Shown: positions 18,456 to 27,933, numbered from the stretch's first letter. The stretch: DNA of 64,000 bases from Maribacter aquivivus (GCF_900142175.1 NZ_FQZX01000002.1:849317-913316); one strand, 5' to 3'. Translations and numbers: made by a program. Notes: generated by a model from the sequence alone, not told the origin.

Positions 18456-19205
18456 CTACCTATGCATCTTATCCAGAATCTCAATAATCTCGGTTTTCTT
18501 ACGGACGGATACCGGAACATTCTCTCCGTTCTTCAACATTAAATAACCACCATCGGTTTTTATATAGGCGCTGATGCATTGAAGATTCACTAAATGACTT
18601 TGGTGTACGCGTACAAAATCGTGACTACTTAAAAGGTCGGCAAAGTACTTTAAAGTCTTTGTTACGAATATCTTACGTTTATCTTGAAGATGAAAAATAG
18701 TGTTATTGCTATCAGATTCACACCGAATGATATCATCTAAACTAACAATGATAATCTGGTCTAGCGTGTGTAACGATATTTTATTGGGTTTTTTCTCCGG
18801 AGCAGAAATTGTCTCCTTTAAAATCTGTAGTCGTTCTTTATTAGGCTGCAATTGCTCTTTTGCTCTAGATATTGCCAAACTCAAATCTTCGTTTGAATAG
18901 GGTTTTAATACATAGTCGATTGCGGCAAATTTAAAGGCACGTATAGCAAACTCATCACTTGCGGTTACAAATATAATCTTGGATTTTAAATCGGGGAAAA
19001 TCTCTAAAATATCAAACCCTGTACCATCACCCAGCATAATATCCAAAAACAAAATATCTGGTTGATTTTTACGCAAAACCTTGGCAGCTTCCACTACACT
19101 TTGTGCTGTGGCGATAATTTCAATATCTGTATGTTGCGTCTCTATATCCTTCTTTAAAAGGGTTAAAGCGTCAATCATGTCTTCTACTATTATCGCTGTA
19201 TGCAT
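18456..19205 (-). CDS. LytTR-family response regulator
   Basis: A 249-residue protein. The receiver domain (about 1-120) carries the phospho-acceptor Asp in DILFLDIMLGDG (about residue 57), with conserved acidic EDM near the N-terminus and KPYS near residue 104. A LytTR DNA-binding domain (about 145-245) contains FVRVHQSHLVNLQCI. It is transcribed from the operon of the histidine kinase immediately upstream (6 bp gap), its cognate sensor. LytTR proteins bind tandem direct repeats spaced about two helical turns apart; two matching repeat pairs at 24878-24909 and 27317-27348 are its probable targets. Confidence 0.93.
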   Translation of the reverse strand: MHTAIIVEDMIDALTLLKKDIETQHTDIEIIATAQSVVEAAKVLRKNQPDILFLDIMLGDGTGFDILEIFPDLKSKIIFVTASDEFAIRAFKFAAIDYVLKPYSNEDLSLAISRAKEQLQPNKERLQILKETISAPEKKPNKISLHTLDQIIIVSLDDIIRCESDSNNTIFHLQDKRKIFVTKTLKYFADLLSSHDFVRVHQSHLVNLQCISAYIKTDGGYLMLKNGENVPVSVRKKTEIIEILDKMHR

Positions 19206-19211
19206 AGGTTT

Positions 19212-22200
19212 CTAATAATCTGTTAGTAATGGTATTTTAAAGGTAATCTTGGTGCCATCAATGCTACCATCTTCATTCTTAATTTCACTTATGTGCAGGG
19301 TATTCTTTCCTGCTATTGATTCTAATCGTTCTTTGGTCACGGTCAATGCCATTGATTGATGGTCTGTTTTTGGCTTTTCATTTTGCGATTTAAAAATACC
19401 CAAACCATTGTCAATTATACTGCAATGCAAATGTGTTTTAGAAGTAGTAAACCCAATCGTAAGTTTACCTGGCTTATCTCCTTTTAAAATTCCATGTCTG
19501 ATAGCATTCTCTACAAAAGGCTGAATCAACATTGGCGGAATTAAAATTTCTTCTGCATCAGGGTTGGTTTGAACATCAATGGCATACTCAAAAGGTTTTT
19601 GTGCCATCAGCTTTTCTACTTCTATATAATGCCGTAGCGCCTTAATCTCTTGATCTAAACTGATATGCTCCTTTCTTGAATTCTGAAGGGTTTCTCTAAG
19701 CAGAATGGCAAAGCTATTAATGGTCGCATCCATCTTTTCTGGTTTTGTTCCTGCCATAGCTTTTACCCCATTTAAGACATTGAATATAAAATGCGGATTC
19801 ATCTGTAATTGCAATGCTTTCTGTTCTAAGGTTAGCAGGTAATTCTGAGTTTTCAAGCGCTCTTGTTCTGCTTTGTTCTTTGCTTTTATCTTACGAATGT
19901 AAAACAAGCCAATACCTAATAACACTACAATAGCCAATGCCAAAACAGACCATTGAAACCAGTCTTTTTTATACAACGGACTATCAATAAAAAAGCTGAA
20001 TTTTATTGGCTCGCTTTCTTGCCATCTATAATTTCTAGATTGAGCAGAAAAGGTATGCGCACCATAAGCTAGTCCTGCAAAATTCTGTTTGTTTTCTTTC
20101 ACCCACGGACTCCAGTCGGTATCATCTAATTTTGTTCTGTATTCTATTTCATTTGGGTGGTCTACATCTACCGTTCTAAATGAAAAACCTAGTTGCGTTT
20201 GATCGGGAGTTAGTTGCAGTACCTTGTTACTATTCGTCCAGTCTTTTAGAACTATGGAATCTATATTTTTATATCGCTCCTCTACTCCCGTAAAATATAC
20301 CGTTGGTGGTAACGATGCTTTCTTACTTTCACTTGGTATATGTTTTGTCAACCCATAAATGGCACCGAACCATAGATTACCTTGTTCATCTTTATCTACC
20401 GCATTTAAACAGGTTTCTATCCCTAGAAATCCGTCATTTCTACCAAAGTGGTATACGTCTGCAATTTCGTTGTCTTTGTTCAATTCTATTTTATCGACTC
20501 CCCTTTCTGAGCCTGCCCACAGATACCCTTGATCATCAAAAATGAGCTGATAGATGTTATTTGAAGATAAATTCTTGCTTCCTTTTAATTGTTGAAAATT
20601 TACGGGATTGGTACTATTTGCATACCAAATACCTTTACCAGAAGTACCTAAGTAGATAGTTTCTTCATGGAAAAAAATTGTACCAATAGCTGTTTGCTGC
20701 TCCAAACCAGTTTTAATACTCGTCACCTTATTATTTTCTATATAGCCCAAATGACCATTTTGTGTGGAATACCACAGCTTACCATCTGGACTTTTAACCA
20801 TGCCTTTTATCAGCATATCAGTAATGCCATTTCGCTTAGAAAAGGTTTTTCTAACCACCAGGCTGTCATTGTCAGAATAGTAATTAAATTTCACAATACC
20901 ATGAGCATAAGTAGCTGCCCATATAAAATCATCATCGGCAATTACGGTACGCACCCAATCTGACGGAAAGCCTTTGCTTTCATCAATAATATGATTGGTG
21001 GTTCTTTCAACGGAAACCGTATCTATCTGAATTAAAAAAGTTTCGCTCGACGAGAACACCAAACTGTCGACCATTTTAGTTTCTCGAAATAGCAATCCCC
21101 TATTATCTGAACCTGCCCAAATATTACCTTTTGAATCACTATCAATCGTTTTAATCTTAACATCGAAAAATGTACCCTTAGTTGGTAAGGAATTAATTCC
21201 CGAGGAATCTATTTTTGCTAAGCCAGCTTCTGATGTGGAAAACCATAACCCGTCTGCTGCATTATGTACGGCATATACGCGATTTCCCTTAAGACCTGAT
21301 CTTTGGTTATAATGCTTAAAGTTATTCTGAAAGTACTTGTAGAATCCGCCACCAGAAGTTGCAATCCAAAGGTTGCCGTTGTCATCATTTATGATTTTTC
21401 TAATGTGTGGTGTTGCTAATCCGCTAGATTTATTTAGTCGTTTTAGCTCAGAGAATTTAGTGGTCTCAACTATTGTAATTCCATCATTATCTGTGGCTAT
21501 CCAAAGCTCATCTGTATTTTGAATGGACATTGAATTTATACGCGATGGCTCTGGCATTAGAAACTGATTATCAGTATTCTCGCTGTCCATTATAAAAACG
21601 CCATCGTCAAAAGTCGCTGCCAGTATTTTGTTATTATGATGAATGACAGATTTAAAGTTATTTACCTCAACCTTAGTCTTTTCAGCAGCTGATTTGCTCA
21701 ATGCATTCAGCTTCCACAAACCGTTATTTGTAGCTAACCAATAGTAATTTCCATCAAAAAGTATGGAATTGATTTCGCTAGAATCTATTTCAGCATTGAT
21801 AGCAACCTTACTTAATTCTTTATTTTTAGAGTAGCTGTAGAGTCCTTTTTTAGTACCCACATACAACACATTTTCAGCAATATAGAATTGAAGAATTTGT
21901 GGGGAATTAAAATTTACGAAGTTGTTTTTGACTTTTATAGATAGTCCTTTTCTGGTTCCCACAAAAAGGGAATCGTTTGTGGTATATAAGGCATCAATGT
22001 AATTAGAAAGCAAACCGTCACTTTCATTCCATACCTCAAAAGTTTCTCCATCAAAATTTGCCAATCCGCCACCCTGGGTTCCTAACCACAGGTAGCCCAT
22101 TTCATCTTGTAGCACATCATAAACCTGAGATTGTGGTAAATCATCTGCAATGGTATATGCTCGTAGCTGACTGTTTTGAGCAGCTACGTACATTGTTCCA

Positions 22201-22244
22201 AAGAAACAAAATACCAATAAGACGTATGTTCTAAGCAGATTCAA
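19212..22244 (-). CDS. Propeller sensor histidine kinase (LytS/YehU type)
   Basis: A 1010-residue protein with a signal peptide (to AAQ near residue 23). Residues 30-640 hold many two-component-regulator propeller repeats with the LWLGT/WFST-type motif. A Y_Y_Y domain follows (about 670-740), then a single membrane helix (about 750-770) and a coiled coil. The His-kinase region has MNPHFIFNVLNGVKAM with the phospho-His, ENAIRHGI as N box and DNGLGI as G box. It detects a periplasmic signal and should phosphorylate the LytTR regulator downstream. The ligand is unknown. Confidence 0.93.
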   Translation of the reverse strand: MNLLRTYVLLVFCFFGTMYVAAQNSQLRAYTIADDLPQSQVYDVLQDEMGYLWLGTQGGGLANFDGETFEVWNESDGLLSNYIDALYTTNDSLFVGTRKGLSIKVKNNFVNFNSPQILQFYIAENVLYVGTKKGLYSYSKNKELSKVAINAEIDSSEINSILFDGNYYWLATNNGLWKLNALSKSAAEKTKVEVNNFKSVIHHNNKILAATFDDGVFIMDSENTDNQFLMPEPSRINSMSIQNTDELWIATDNDGITIVETTKFSELKRLNKSSGLATPHIRKIINDDNGNLWIATSGGGFYKYFQNNFKHYNQRSGLKGNRVYAVHNAADGLWFSTSEAGLAKIDSSGINSLPTKGTFFDVKIKTIDSDSKGNIWAGSDNRGLLFRETKMVDSLVFSSSETFLIQIDTVSVERTTNHIIDESKGFPSDWVRTVIADDDFIWAATYAHGIVKFNYYSDNDSLVVRKTFSKRNGITDMLIKGMVKSPDGKLWYSTQNGHLGYIENNKVTSIKTGLEQQTAIGTIFFHEETIYLGTSGKGIWYANSTNPVNFQQLKGSKNLSSNNIYQLIFDDQGYLWAGSERGVDKIELNKDNEIADVYHFGRNDGFLGIETCLNAVDKDEQGNLWFGAIYGLTKHIPSESKKASLPPTVYFTGVEERYKNIDSIVLKDWTNSNKVLQLTPDQTQLGFSFRTVDVDHPNEIEYRTKLDDTDWSPWVKENKQNFAGLAYGAHTFSAQSRNYRWQESEPIKFSFFIDSPLYKKDWFQWSVLALAIVVLLGIGLFYIRKIKAKNKAEQERLKTQNYLLTLEQKALQLQMNPHFIFNVLNGVKAMAGTKPEKMDATINSFAILLRETLQNSRKEHISLDQEIKALRHYIEVEKLMAQKPFEYAIDVQTNPDAEEILIPPMLIQPFVENAIRHGILKGDKPGKLTIGFTTSKTHLHCSIIDNGLGIFKSQNEKPKTDHQSMALTVTKERLESIAGKNTLHISEIKNEDGSIDGTKITFKIPLLTDY

Positions 22245-22285
22245 ATATGTATTCTATTTTAAGTAATTATCTAACGTTGTTATGT

Positions 22286-23317
22286 CTATAATATTTGATA
22301 TAATATAGGGTCTTGAATGTTTGTGTTTTGGTACTCACTATTATCATCAGCCTGCAAAATAGGTGCCAATACGCAGAGTACAGTTGTTTTCCCTTTTATT
22401 ATTAATTTATTTCCCTGGACAGTACTTCTCCAACGGAATTTTTCTATCGGAATGTTCAATTTAAACAGTACCTCAGCCATTTCTGGAGATTCTGAAATCC
22501 AATCCATTATTGCCTCTTTGTCTTCTAAAGTAGGTATATCGGTAACAGCATCAAAAGTAAACTCCCAATCTACCGGAATATTAAATTTAAAACTATAGGC
22601 TTTGCCAAACGAAGACTCTTGTCTTGTTTTCAGTGCCGTAAACCAATCGATTTTTACATTAGGGTATTCTTGTTCAAATTCTTTAGCAAGATGCGCAGGT
22701 CCTTTAGATTCTGCTGTTGGATAATACCCGTAATAGGGTTTTGCCAAATAGTGATCTGCATATTTACCACCGAATACATTAAAATAGGACGATGCGATTA
22801 CTTGCGAAGCTTTAAACGTATTTTTCAATTCTTGAAGCAAAGGTTGATTTTCTCCTAACCCGCAAGAATGAAAAATAATCTTAGAACCACTGGCAGTGTT
22901 ATCATACATTGTTTCTATACTGTAATCTTGTACTGCATTTTGCAATGCGCTTACGGTAATTCGCTCTCCTGTTTTAGTTGTCTTTAAAGACATACCCAAC
23001 CAGGCATTGCTATGACTTACAATATGTATTTCTTTAAAACGCACTTGGTTTTCCCCTGCATTATTGAGATAACTTACAATCTCATCAATAGCATATAAGC
23101 TATCTACAATTGGCATTCCTTGCTTTTCAAAATACTGCTTAGCATTGCCGTAATAGGTGTTAACACCTTCATCAAAACCAGCAATAAAAACAATAGCTTC
23201 TTGTACTATTTCTTTTTTGGTAGGTGAAGCAAGTGCCGCTCCCGACTGTTGCGAAAACGGCTTCTTACTACCTAGCATTAGCACATAAACCAATACTATA
23301 ATTAAACACTTATTCAT
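22286..23317 (-). CDS. Exported protein with caspase-like His/Cys arrangement
   Basis: A 343-residue protein with a signal peptide (about 1-22). Strand-like EIHIVSHSNAW (His102) followed about 50 residues later by KIIFHSCGLGE (Cys152) matches the spacing and hydrophobic contexts of clan CD cysteine peptidases (caspase/gingipain/CHAT fold). A C-terminal beta-rich region follows. It lies in the putative operon of the histidine kinase, 9 bp after an SH3-domain gene. The peptidase call is inference from motif layout; an inactive or non-proteolytic role is possible. Confidence 0.55.
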   Translation of the reverse strand: MNKCLIIVLVYVLMLGSKKPFSQQSGAALASPTKKEIVQEAIVFIAGFDEGVNTYYGNAKQYFEKQGMPIVDSLYAIDEIVSYLNNAGENQVRFKEIHIVSHSNAWLGMSLKTTKTGERITVSALQNAVQDYSIETMYDNTASGSKIIFHSCGLGENQPLLQELKNTFKASQVIASSYFNVFGGKYADHYLAKPYYGYYPTAESKGPAHLAKEFEQEYPNVKIDWFTALKTRQESSFGKAYSFKFNIPVDWEFTFDAVTDIPTLEDKEAIMDWISESPEMAEVLFKLNIPIEKFRWRSTVQGNKLIIKGKTTVLCVLAPILQADDNSEYQNTNIQDPILYQIL

Positions 23318-23326
23318 AGCTATTTT

Positions 23327-24220
23327 TTAAAAGTCTATACTTACTACAGCATCATCTTTGATCTCACTAACTTCTTCTTTTTTAGTCAACTTAGATCCGT
23401 TCCATACATACGAAGTGGTAATGAATTCTACGTTGTTTTGTGCCAATGCATCATCTAGTGTTTTGATGTTTTTTGTAATGGTCGTTTTCAACAAAATAGT
23501 ACTCTTAACGCCTTGCATATCCGAAGGAAAAACAAAAGACTCAGTCTTTAAATAATTGGTATCTGCATAATCTATTAAACTTGCCACTTTTAAAAATCTA
23601 CCATTATTCCAGAATACATAGCTCTTACCTACCTGGTAGCCCGTATCTGCATCGGCTAAATCTACTGTGATTACATCTTCTACATTGAACAAACCTAAAC
23701 TACCGTGGTTTTCTATATGAACCGGAATCGCAGCAAGACTATCTAATACCATTTTATCTAATTGTTGTCCGTTTTTAAAGGCACGTAACTGGTATTTTGT
23801 TTCTGTAACTCCCGCTTCGTTTTTAGCACTACTTTCATACCCATAAACAAACTTTACTTGGTTGTCCGCAATACTTCCAAAAGATTTTTGAGCGATCATA
23901 CCTCCCCAAACCCATCCGGTTTCATTGCCTGTGGTTACTCGGTACCAGTGACTATTGATGCCATCTATTTCTTTAGAGTACATGCTTTTTTCCCACAATA
24001 CCATTTTAGTTCCAATATCTAGAAGTGTTACTTTTTTACTTCTAACAGATGGCTTTTCACGAAGAAATACTTTGTGAGCCAATAAATACTCATACGTTAA
24101 TTCTTCTGCAGGAATATCTTTATCCATCACTTCAAATTCTACTTGCTCTACACATTGGGCGAACATGTTTACAAATGCAAATAAGCATAGGAATAAGGCA
24201 CTTTTCTTTAAATTTTTCAT
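23327..24220 (-). CDS. Exported SH3-domain protein
   Basis: A 297-residue protein with a signal peptide ending at FAQ (about residue 22). Residues 48-115 fit a bacterial SH3 fold (VFLREKPSVRSKKVTLLDIG, then HWYRVTTGNETGWVWGGMI). The rest (120-297) is beta-rich and unassigned. It is probably periplasmic or surface-associated. Gaps of 21 bp upstream and 9 bp downstream place it in one operon with the caspase-like protein and the sensor kinase. Confidence 0.75.
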   Translation of the reverse strand: MKNLKKSALFLCLFAFVNMFAQCVEQVEFEVMDKDIPAEELTYEYLLAHKVFLREKPSVRSKKVTLLDIGTKMVLWEKSMYSKEIDGINSHWYRVTTGNETGWVWGGMIAQKSFGSIADNQVKFVYGYESSAKNEAGVTETKYQLRAFKNGQQLDKMVLDSLAAIPVHIENHGSLGLFNVEDVITVDLADADTGYQVGKSYVFWNNGRFLKVASLIDYADTNYLKTESFVFPSDMQGVKSTILLKTTITKNIKTLDDALAQNNVEFITTSYVWNGSKLTKKEEVSEIKDDAVVSIDF

Positions 24221-24241
24221 AATTCTAAATTTTAAGGGTTA

Positions 24242-24805
24242 TTAATAATTAATTGCTGTTATAGCGTCTTCAGTATCAAAATCATCGTCGTTCCAGGCAA
24301 TGCTTCTAAGTACTTTAATGTCTTTAATAGTAGCTGTTTCTGTGTATTGTAATGCTGCTCTTAGTATGGTTCCTTCTTTGCCAAATGACTGGTTAGGAAA
24401 AATGTAGTGTATGTCTGAAATAGGTTCGTAGGCATACTCATTTTTTATACTTGGCAGCGCTATAAAATCATTGTCATTACTTACCAAATAATAGAACTCT
24501 TCTGTGCTTGAACAGCAAGCATTATATTCTAATGTTACTTTTAAAATTTCATTGATATCTTCTAGGTCAGGATTGCTTAAAACTGATATGCGTATTTCAT
24601 CTAATAAACCGAAATCGGCAATTGACAATGTCGCAATATGCCTTTCTGGATTGTTTGATTCGATTACGTCTACCAACCAAGTGTCTTTGTCTTCTAGACC
24701 ACTACTTCTTTGGTTCGTGACATCATACGTATCTGTTAATTTAAATTCTTGTGCATTGCTGATACAAATGCTGAATAAAAAAGCGAATAGGATTAAATTT
24801 TTCAT
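24242..24805 (-). CDS. Exported hypothetical protein, first gene of the LytTR operon
   Basis: A 187-residue protein with a signal peptide ending at SNAQ (about residue 19). A CC pair lies in YNACCSSTEEFYYL. No family is recognised. It is the first gene after a promoter that carries a LytTR-type tandem repeat, and it probably starts the transcript that continues through the SH3, caspase-like, kinase and regulator genes. Confidence 0.6.
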   Translation of the reverse strand: MKNLILFAFLFSICISNAQEFKLTDTYDVTNQRSSGLEDKDTWLVDVIESNNPERHIATLSIADFGLLDEIRISVLSNPDLEDINEILKVTLEYNACCSSTEEFYYLVSNDNDFIALPSIKNEYAYEPISDIHYIFPNQSFGKEGTILRAALQYTETATIKDIKVLRSIAWNDDDFDTEDAITAINY

Positions 24806-24839
24806 GCCGTTTATTTTTAGTTGTTTTCTTTCTACACTA

Positions 24840-24909
24840 CTAAATTACAGTAGAGACAGGGCTTTTATAAGGGTGTTCTAGTATTCGTAGCACCTCATCT
24901 AGAATTCGT
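24840..24909 (-). promoter_or_regulatory. Promoter with LytTR-type tandem direct repeat (site 1)
   Basis: CTAGTATTCGT (24878-24888) and CTAGAATTCGT (24899-24909) are direct repeats with a 21-bp period. On the minus strand a -7-like TAATTTAG begins at 24847, 31 bp from the proximal repeat edge. The arrangement is the same, to the base, as that upstream of the VIT/vWA gene. Confidence 0.75.
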
Positions 24910-25007
24910 TGAATATGCTGTAATTATTCAGTTTACATCTGTTCTTACTTGATATTTCAATAAAGAAAAAGAGCCCATTTAAAAAGTAAACATTAGATAT
25001 TATAAGA

Positions 25008-25052
25008 AGGCACGAAGTAATCTACCAACTAGTTAGAGATTGCTTCGTGCCT
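25008..25052 (-). terminator. Terminator of the VIT/vWA gene
   Basis: Sixteen-base arms (25008-25023 and 25037-25052), with one G-T pair, enclose a 13-nt loop. Reading the minus strand, a TTCTTAT tract follows. It lies 47 bp past the stop codon of the gene at 25099-27246. Confidence 0.7.
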
Positions 25053-25098
25053 AGCAAAGACGTTTTTATTAAAACTGCTTACTGAAAACTGGTACTGC

Positions 25099-27246
25099 CT
25101 ACTTTTTTAGTGTTATTGTCATTTCTTTATTAACTGATCTTAAACTGATTTTCTCCATTTCTGATTGTATGGTTTCATCTATCAACCAGCTACCATTTTC
25201 TAATTTCTCCACACTAACAACCTTGCCTTCTGCATTGAATTTTATGCGTAAGCTTTCATACTTTTCTAGGTATTGGGTTATTAGTTTATTATACATCACT
25301 TTGAACTCCATCGTCAATTGTCTTTTTACATTCTTCGCTATTTCGTTTTCAAAATCTATGGTAAAAGTGTGCTTGAACTTGCTACTTTCTTTTACCTCTG
25401 CTTCTGCACCAACGGCTGAATTATTTACATTATCGGGTATTGGCAACGGTTGCTTCACTTTAGTCAATGTGCCGTCTTCATTTACTATGGCTTCATCTAC
25501 CGCTACAAAAGAAGTGTAGTTGGTAAGTAGGTTGTATTTCAACCCCAATTCAATTACTTCTGCTTTTACGTCTTCATTAAACAAGTTGCTGTAATCATCT
25601 AACTCCCCTATTTTCTTTCTTGCCCATAAGTAACGTAATGCTTTGTTTTGCTTACTTAAATGCCCGTCAGATACATTATACACTTCTCTAAATCGTTTTT
25701 TACCTTGATACCCGGTTACTATAATTTTACCCTCAGCCTTGCCTCTATATTTACCGTGAACAATAACTGGTCTGGCAGTAAATACATCTGGTATGCTCTT
25801 TTGGGCAAGGTCATACATATCAAAGCCTTTCGATTCAATTTTTACTCGTGTCAATAATGGCGTAGAAATGTATTTAGCAAAGTCTTTAGCTACTTCTGCC
25901 GCTTCTTCTGATGTGGTTGCAATAAATGATTCGCTGTTCGACACTTTAGCCATACCCTCAATTAAATATCTATTCACGCTAGATCCTATACCGAAGGTGA
26001 ATACATTGGCTTTATCCAAATTTGAGCTGATCAGCTCAAAAGCTTCTTTTTCAACACTAACATAACCATCTGTAATAATGACCATTGAACGCGCACTACC
26101 TAAATCTTTTCTTGGTAATTTATAGGCTTCGTGTAATGCACTTAATAATTGGGTACCACCACCGCCTTGACCTTCAGATAAAAAACGAATAGCTGCTTCA
26201 ATATTCTGTTCTGTCGATTCTACGGGTGCAGCACTGAAAACAGTTGAACTAGAAGCGAATAACTGAACATTGAAGGTGTCGCTCATTCGTAAATTACAAA
26301 GTAGGTTTCGCATTAATTGTCTTGAGACTTCTAAAGGGTATCCGTTCATAGAACCTGATACGTCTACAATAAACAAGTACTCACGTGAAGGAATATCGTC
26401 TAATTCCACATTTTTATTTGGCTCCATTTGATAGGTAAAGAAATTCTCATCTTCCCCTTCATATATCAATAATCCTGTTTGTATTTGATTACCTCTTAAG
26501 TTATAATTCAAGATAAAATCTCTGTTCGACGGATTTATATTATCCTCGGATAAAAAGACTTCTGCTGTTTTCGCATCAGGAAGCTTTACAGTTACATTAT
26601 GACTTGTACTATTTATATTCTGAATAATCATACCCGCATTTAGGGTTACTGTCATATCAAAATCAAAACTATCTGCAATACCCTTTGCCGTATAAGGCAT
26701 ATTGAAACTTTCTTCTTTTTGAGTACTTTCTCCCGTAAACCTGGGACCAACAATACCTGGTGCTACAAATTGATATTCCCCATTTACAGGTACCAATATT
26801 TCTGTGTAATAGATATCTATGGCAATTTCATCACCAGGCATAATATTACCCACATTCATTTTAAACACATTGGGTCTGTCTTGATCTAGCTTCGCTGCCC
26901 GCTTGCCTTCGCTTAAAGCCGTTTCATATACTTTTTGGGCTTCTTGCTTTTCAAATATTTTGGCATTGACAATTCTATTGCCAGTAGTCATCTGCATTTT
27001 ATGAACCGCTGCTTGTGTAGAAAGCGGAAATACATATGTAGCTTCTATTGCCCCTGCCCCTTTATTTTGATATACCTGTGTTACCCGAACATGAGCAATA
27101 GTACCAGATATTTCAACTTCTGTTTTTGAAGACTTTAAAGGTATTACGGCATCTTCTGTAGATACCAATAAATACGGACTATCATTATCTTGAGAAAAGC
27201 CTGTGAAGATGGTGCAACACAGTAAAAAGGTGTAAAGTAGTTTCAT
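25099..27246 (-). CDS. VIT and vWA domain protein
   Basis: A 715-residue exported protein (signal peptide to about residue 18). A VIT domain (about 20-150) with the NKGAGAIEATYVFPL strand and FEKQEAQKVYETALSEGK helix is followed by a vWA domain near 290-460. Its MIDAS motif is FIVDVSGSM, with a later ITDGYVS. The architecture resembles inter-alpha-trypsin inhibitor heavy chains and implies metal-dependent protein-protein contacts outside the cytoplasm. The promoter carries a LytTR-type repeat shared with the sensor-kinase operon. Confidence 0.9.
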   Translation of the reverse strand: MKLLYTFLLCCTIFTGFSQDNDSPYLLVSTEDAVIPLKSSKTEVEISGTIAHVRVTQVYQNKGAGAIEATYVFPLSTQAAVHKMQMTTGNRIVNAKIFEKQEAQKVYETALSEGKRAAKLDQDRPNVFKMNVGNIMPGDEIAIDIYYTEILVPVNGEYQFVAPGIVGPRFTGESTQKEESFNMPYTAKGIADSFDFDMTVTLNAGMIIQNINSTSHNVTVKLPDAKTAEVFLSEDNINPSNRDFILNYNLRGNQIQTGLLIYEGEDENFFTYQMEPNKNVELDDIPSREYLFIVDVSGSMNGYPLEVSRQLMRNLLCNLRMSDTFNVQLFASSSTVFSAAPVESTEQNIEAAIRFLSEGQGGGGTQLLSALHEAYKLPRKDLGSARSMVIITDGYVSVEKEAFELISSNLDKANVFTFGIGSSVNRYLIEGMAKVSNSESFIATTSEEAAEVAKDFAKYISTPLLTRVKIESKGFDMYDLAQKSIPDVFTARPVIVHGKYRGKAEGKIIVTGYQGKKRFREVYNVSDGHLSKQNKALRYLWARKKIGELDDYSNLFNEDVKAEVIELGLKYNLLTNYTSFVAVDEAIVNEDGTLTKVKQPLPIPDNVNNSAVGAEAEVKESSKFKHTFTIDFENEIAKNVKRQLTMEFKVMYNKLITQYLEKYESLRIKFNAEGKVVSVEKLENGSWLIDETIQSEMEKISLRSVNKEMTITLKK

Positions 27247-27278
27247 GATCGTAGTTTTAGATTATTATTATTTGAAGT

Positions 27279-27348
27279 CAAATCTAACTGCGAACTACTC
27301 GTAAAATGGGTGCCTTTTAGTATTCGTTGGGTATGAACTAGAATTCGT
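27279..27348 (-). promoter_or_regulatory. Promoter with LytTR-type tandem direct repeat (site 2)
   Basis: TTAGTATTCGT (27317-27327) and CTAGAATTCGT (27338-27348) repeat with a 21-bp period. A perfect minus-strand -7 element, TAGATTTG, starts at 27286, again 31 bp from the proximal repeat edge. The repeat starts 71 bp upstream of the VIT/vWA start codon, against 73 bp for site 1. Confidence 0.78.
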
Positions 27349-27372
27349 AGTACACTATAGTTTTTCAACTAC

Positions 27373-27415
27373 TGACGAATATCATGTACCACTAATTCAA
27401 TGATTAATACTTTTA
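27373..27415 (+). promoter_or_regulatory. Fnr-like operator A and -7 element
   Basis: Palindrome TGACGAATATCA (27373-27384) is centred 29.5 bp before TACTTTTA (27408-27415). The inferred transcription start near 27420 puts the site at about -41.5. It serves the NimA-like gene at 27442. Confidence 0.7.
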
Positions 27416-27441
27416 TCGCATCAACAAACAACAAATAGGTC

Positions 27442-27903
27442 ATGAGAAGAAATTTAGATAATAAAGAATGTGAAGTCTTGTTAGAGCAAAACTATATTGG
27501 CAGACTGGCATATATATCTGGCGGATGCCCATATATTGTACCTATTACGTATTTCTACGATTCAGAAACCAATACCATAACAAGCTATTCTTCTGAAGGA
27601 CATAAAATTCAAGAAATGAGAAAAAACACGGCAGTGTGCCTGTCTATAGATGAGATTGCTTCCATTTCAAATTGGAAATCTGTATTGGTTCAAGGTAATT
27701 TTGAAGAACTTTCTCGTATCGATGCCAAGCACATGTTACATAAATTTTCGGAAGGAGTTAAAAAAGTGATTTTCGATAATTTTGGAGAATACCCGAAATA
27801 CATCAGTGAGTTTTCTGCAAAAATTGATGCCGAAGATGCACCTATTGTTTTTCGAATTCACATGAACGAACTAACGGGCAAAATTAGAATTACCGATAAC
27901 TAG
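27442..27903 (+). CDS. NimA-like pyridoxamine 5'-phosphate oxidase family protein
   Basis: A 153-residue soluble protein of the split-barrel flavin-binding fold. The N-terminal EVLLEQNYIGRLAYISGGCPYIVPITYFYD is the pattern of NimA/PPOX-type proteins, and residues 45-75 (SYSSEGHKIQEMRKNTAVCLSID) form the flavin-contacting region. It probably binds FMN or F420-like flavin and reduces or shields redox-active compounds; the substrate is not readable. It has its own Fnr-like promoter and a strong terminator. Confidence 0.85.
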   Translation: MRRNLDNKECEVLLEQNYIGRLAYISGGCPYIVPITYFYDSETNTITSYSSEGHKIQEMRKNTAVCLSIDEIASISNWKSVLVQGNFEELSRIDAKHMLHKFSEGVKKVIFDNFGEYPKYISEFSAKIDAEDAPIVFRIHMNELTGKIRITDN

Positions 27904-27933
27904 TCATTATTGAAATCACTTTAAATAGTATAA

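Noticed and set aside
18416..18520. N-terminal extension of the MORN-like protein into the LytTR gene
   Set aside because: It would overlap the regulator's 3' end and place 35 arginine-rich residues before an intact signal peptide; the ATG at 18415 is better.
25169..26065. Three plus-strand frames (116, 65 and 90 codons) opposite the VIT/vWA gene
   Set aside because: They are shadow frames of the minus-strand gene, which has clear VIT and MIDAS motifs.
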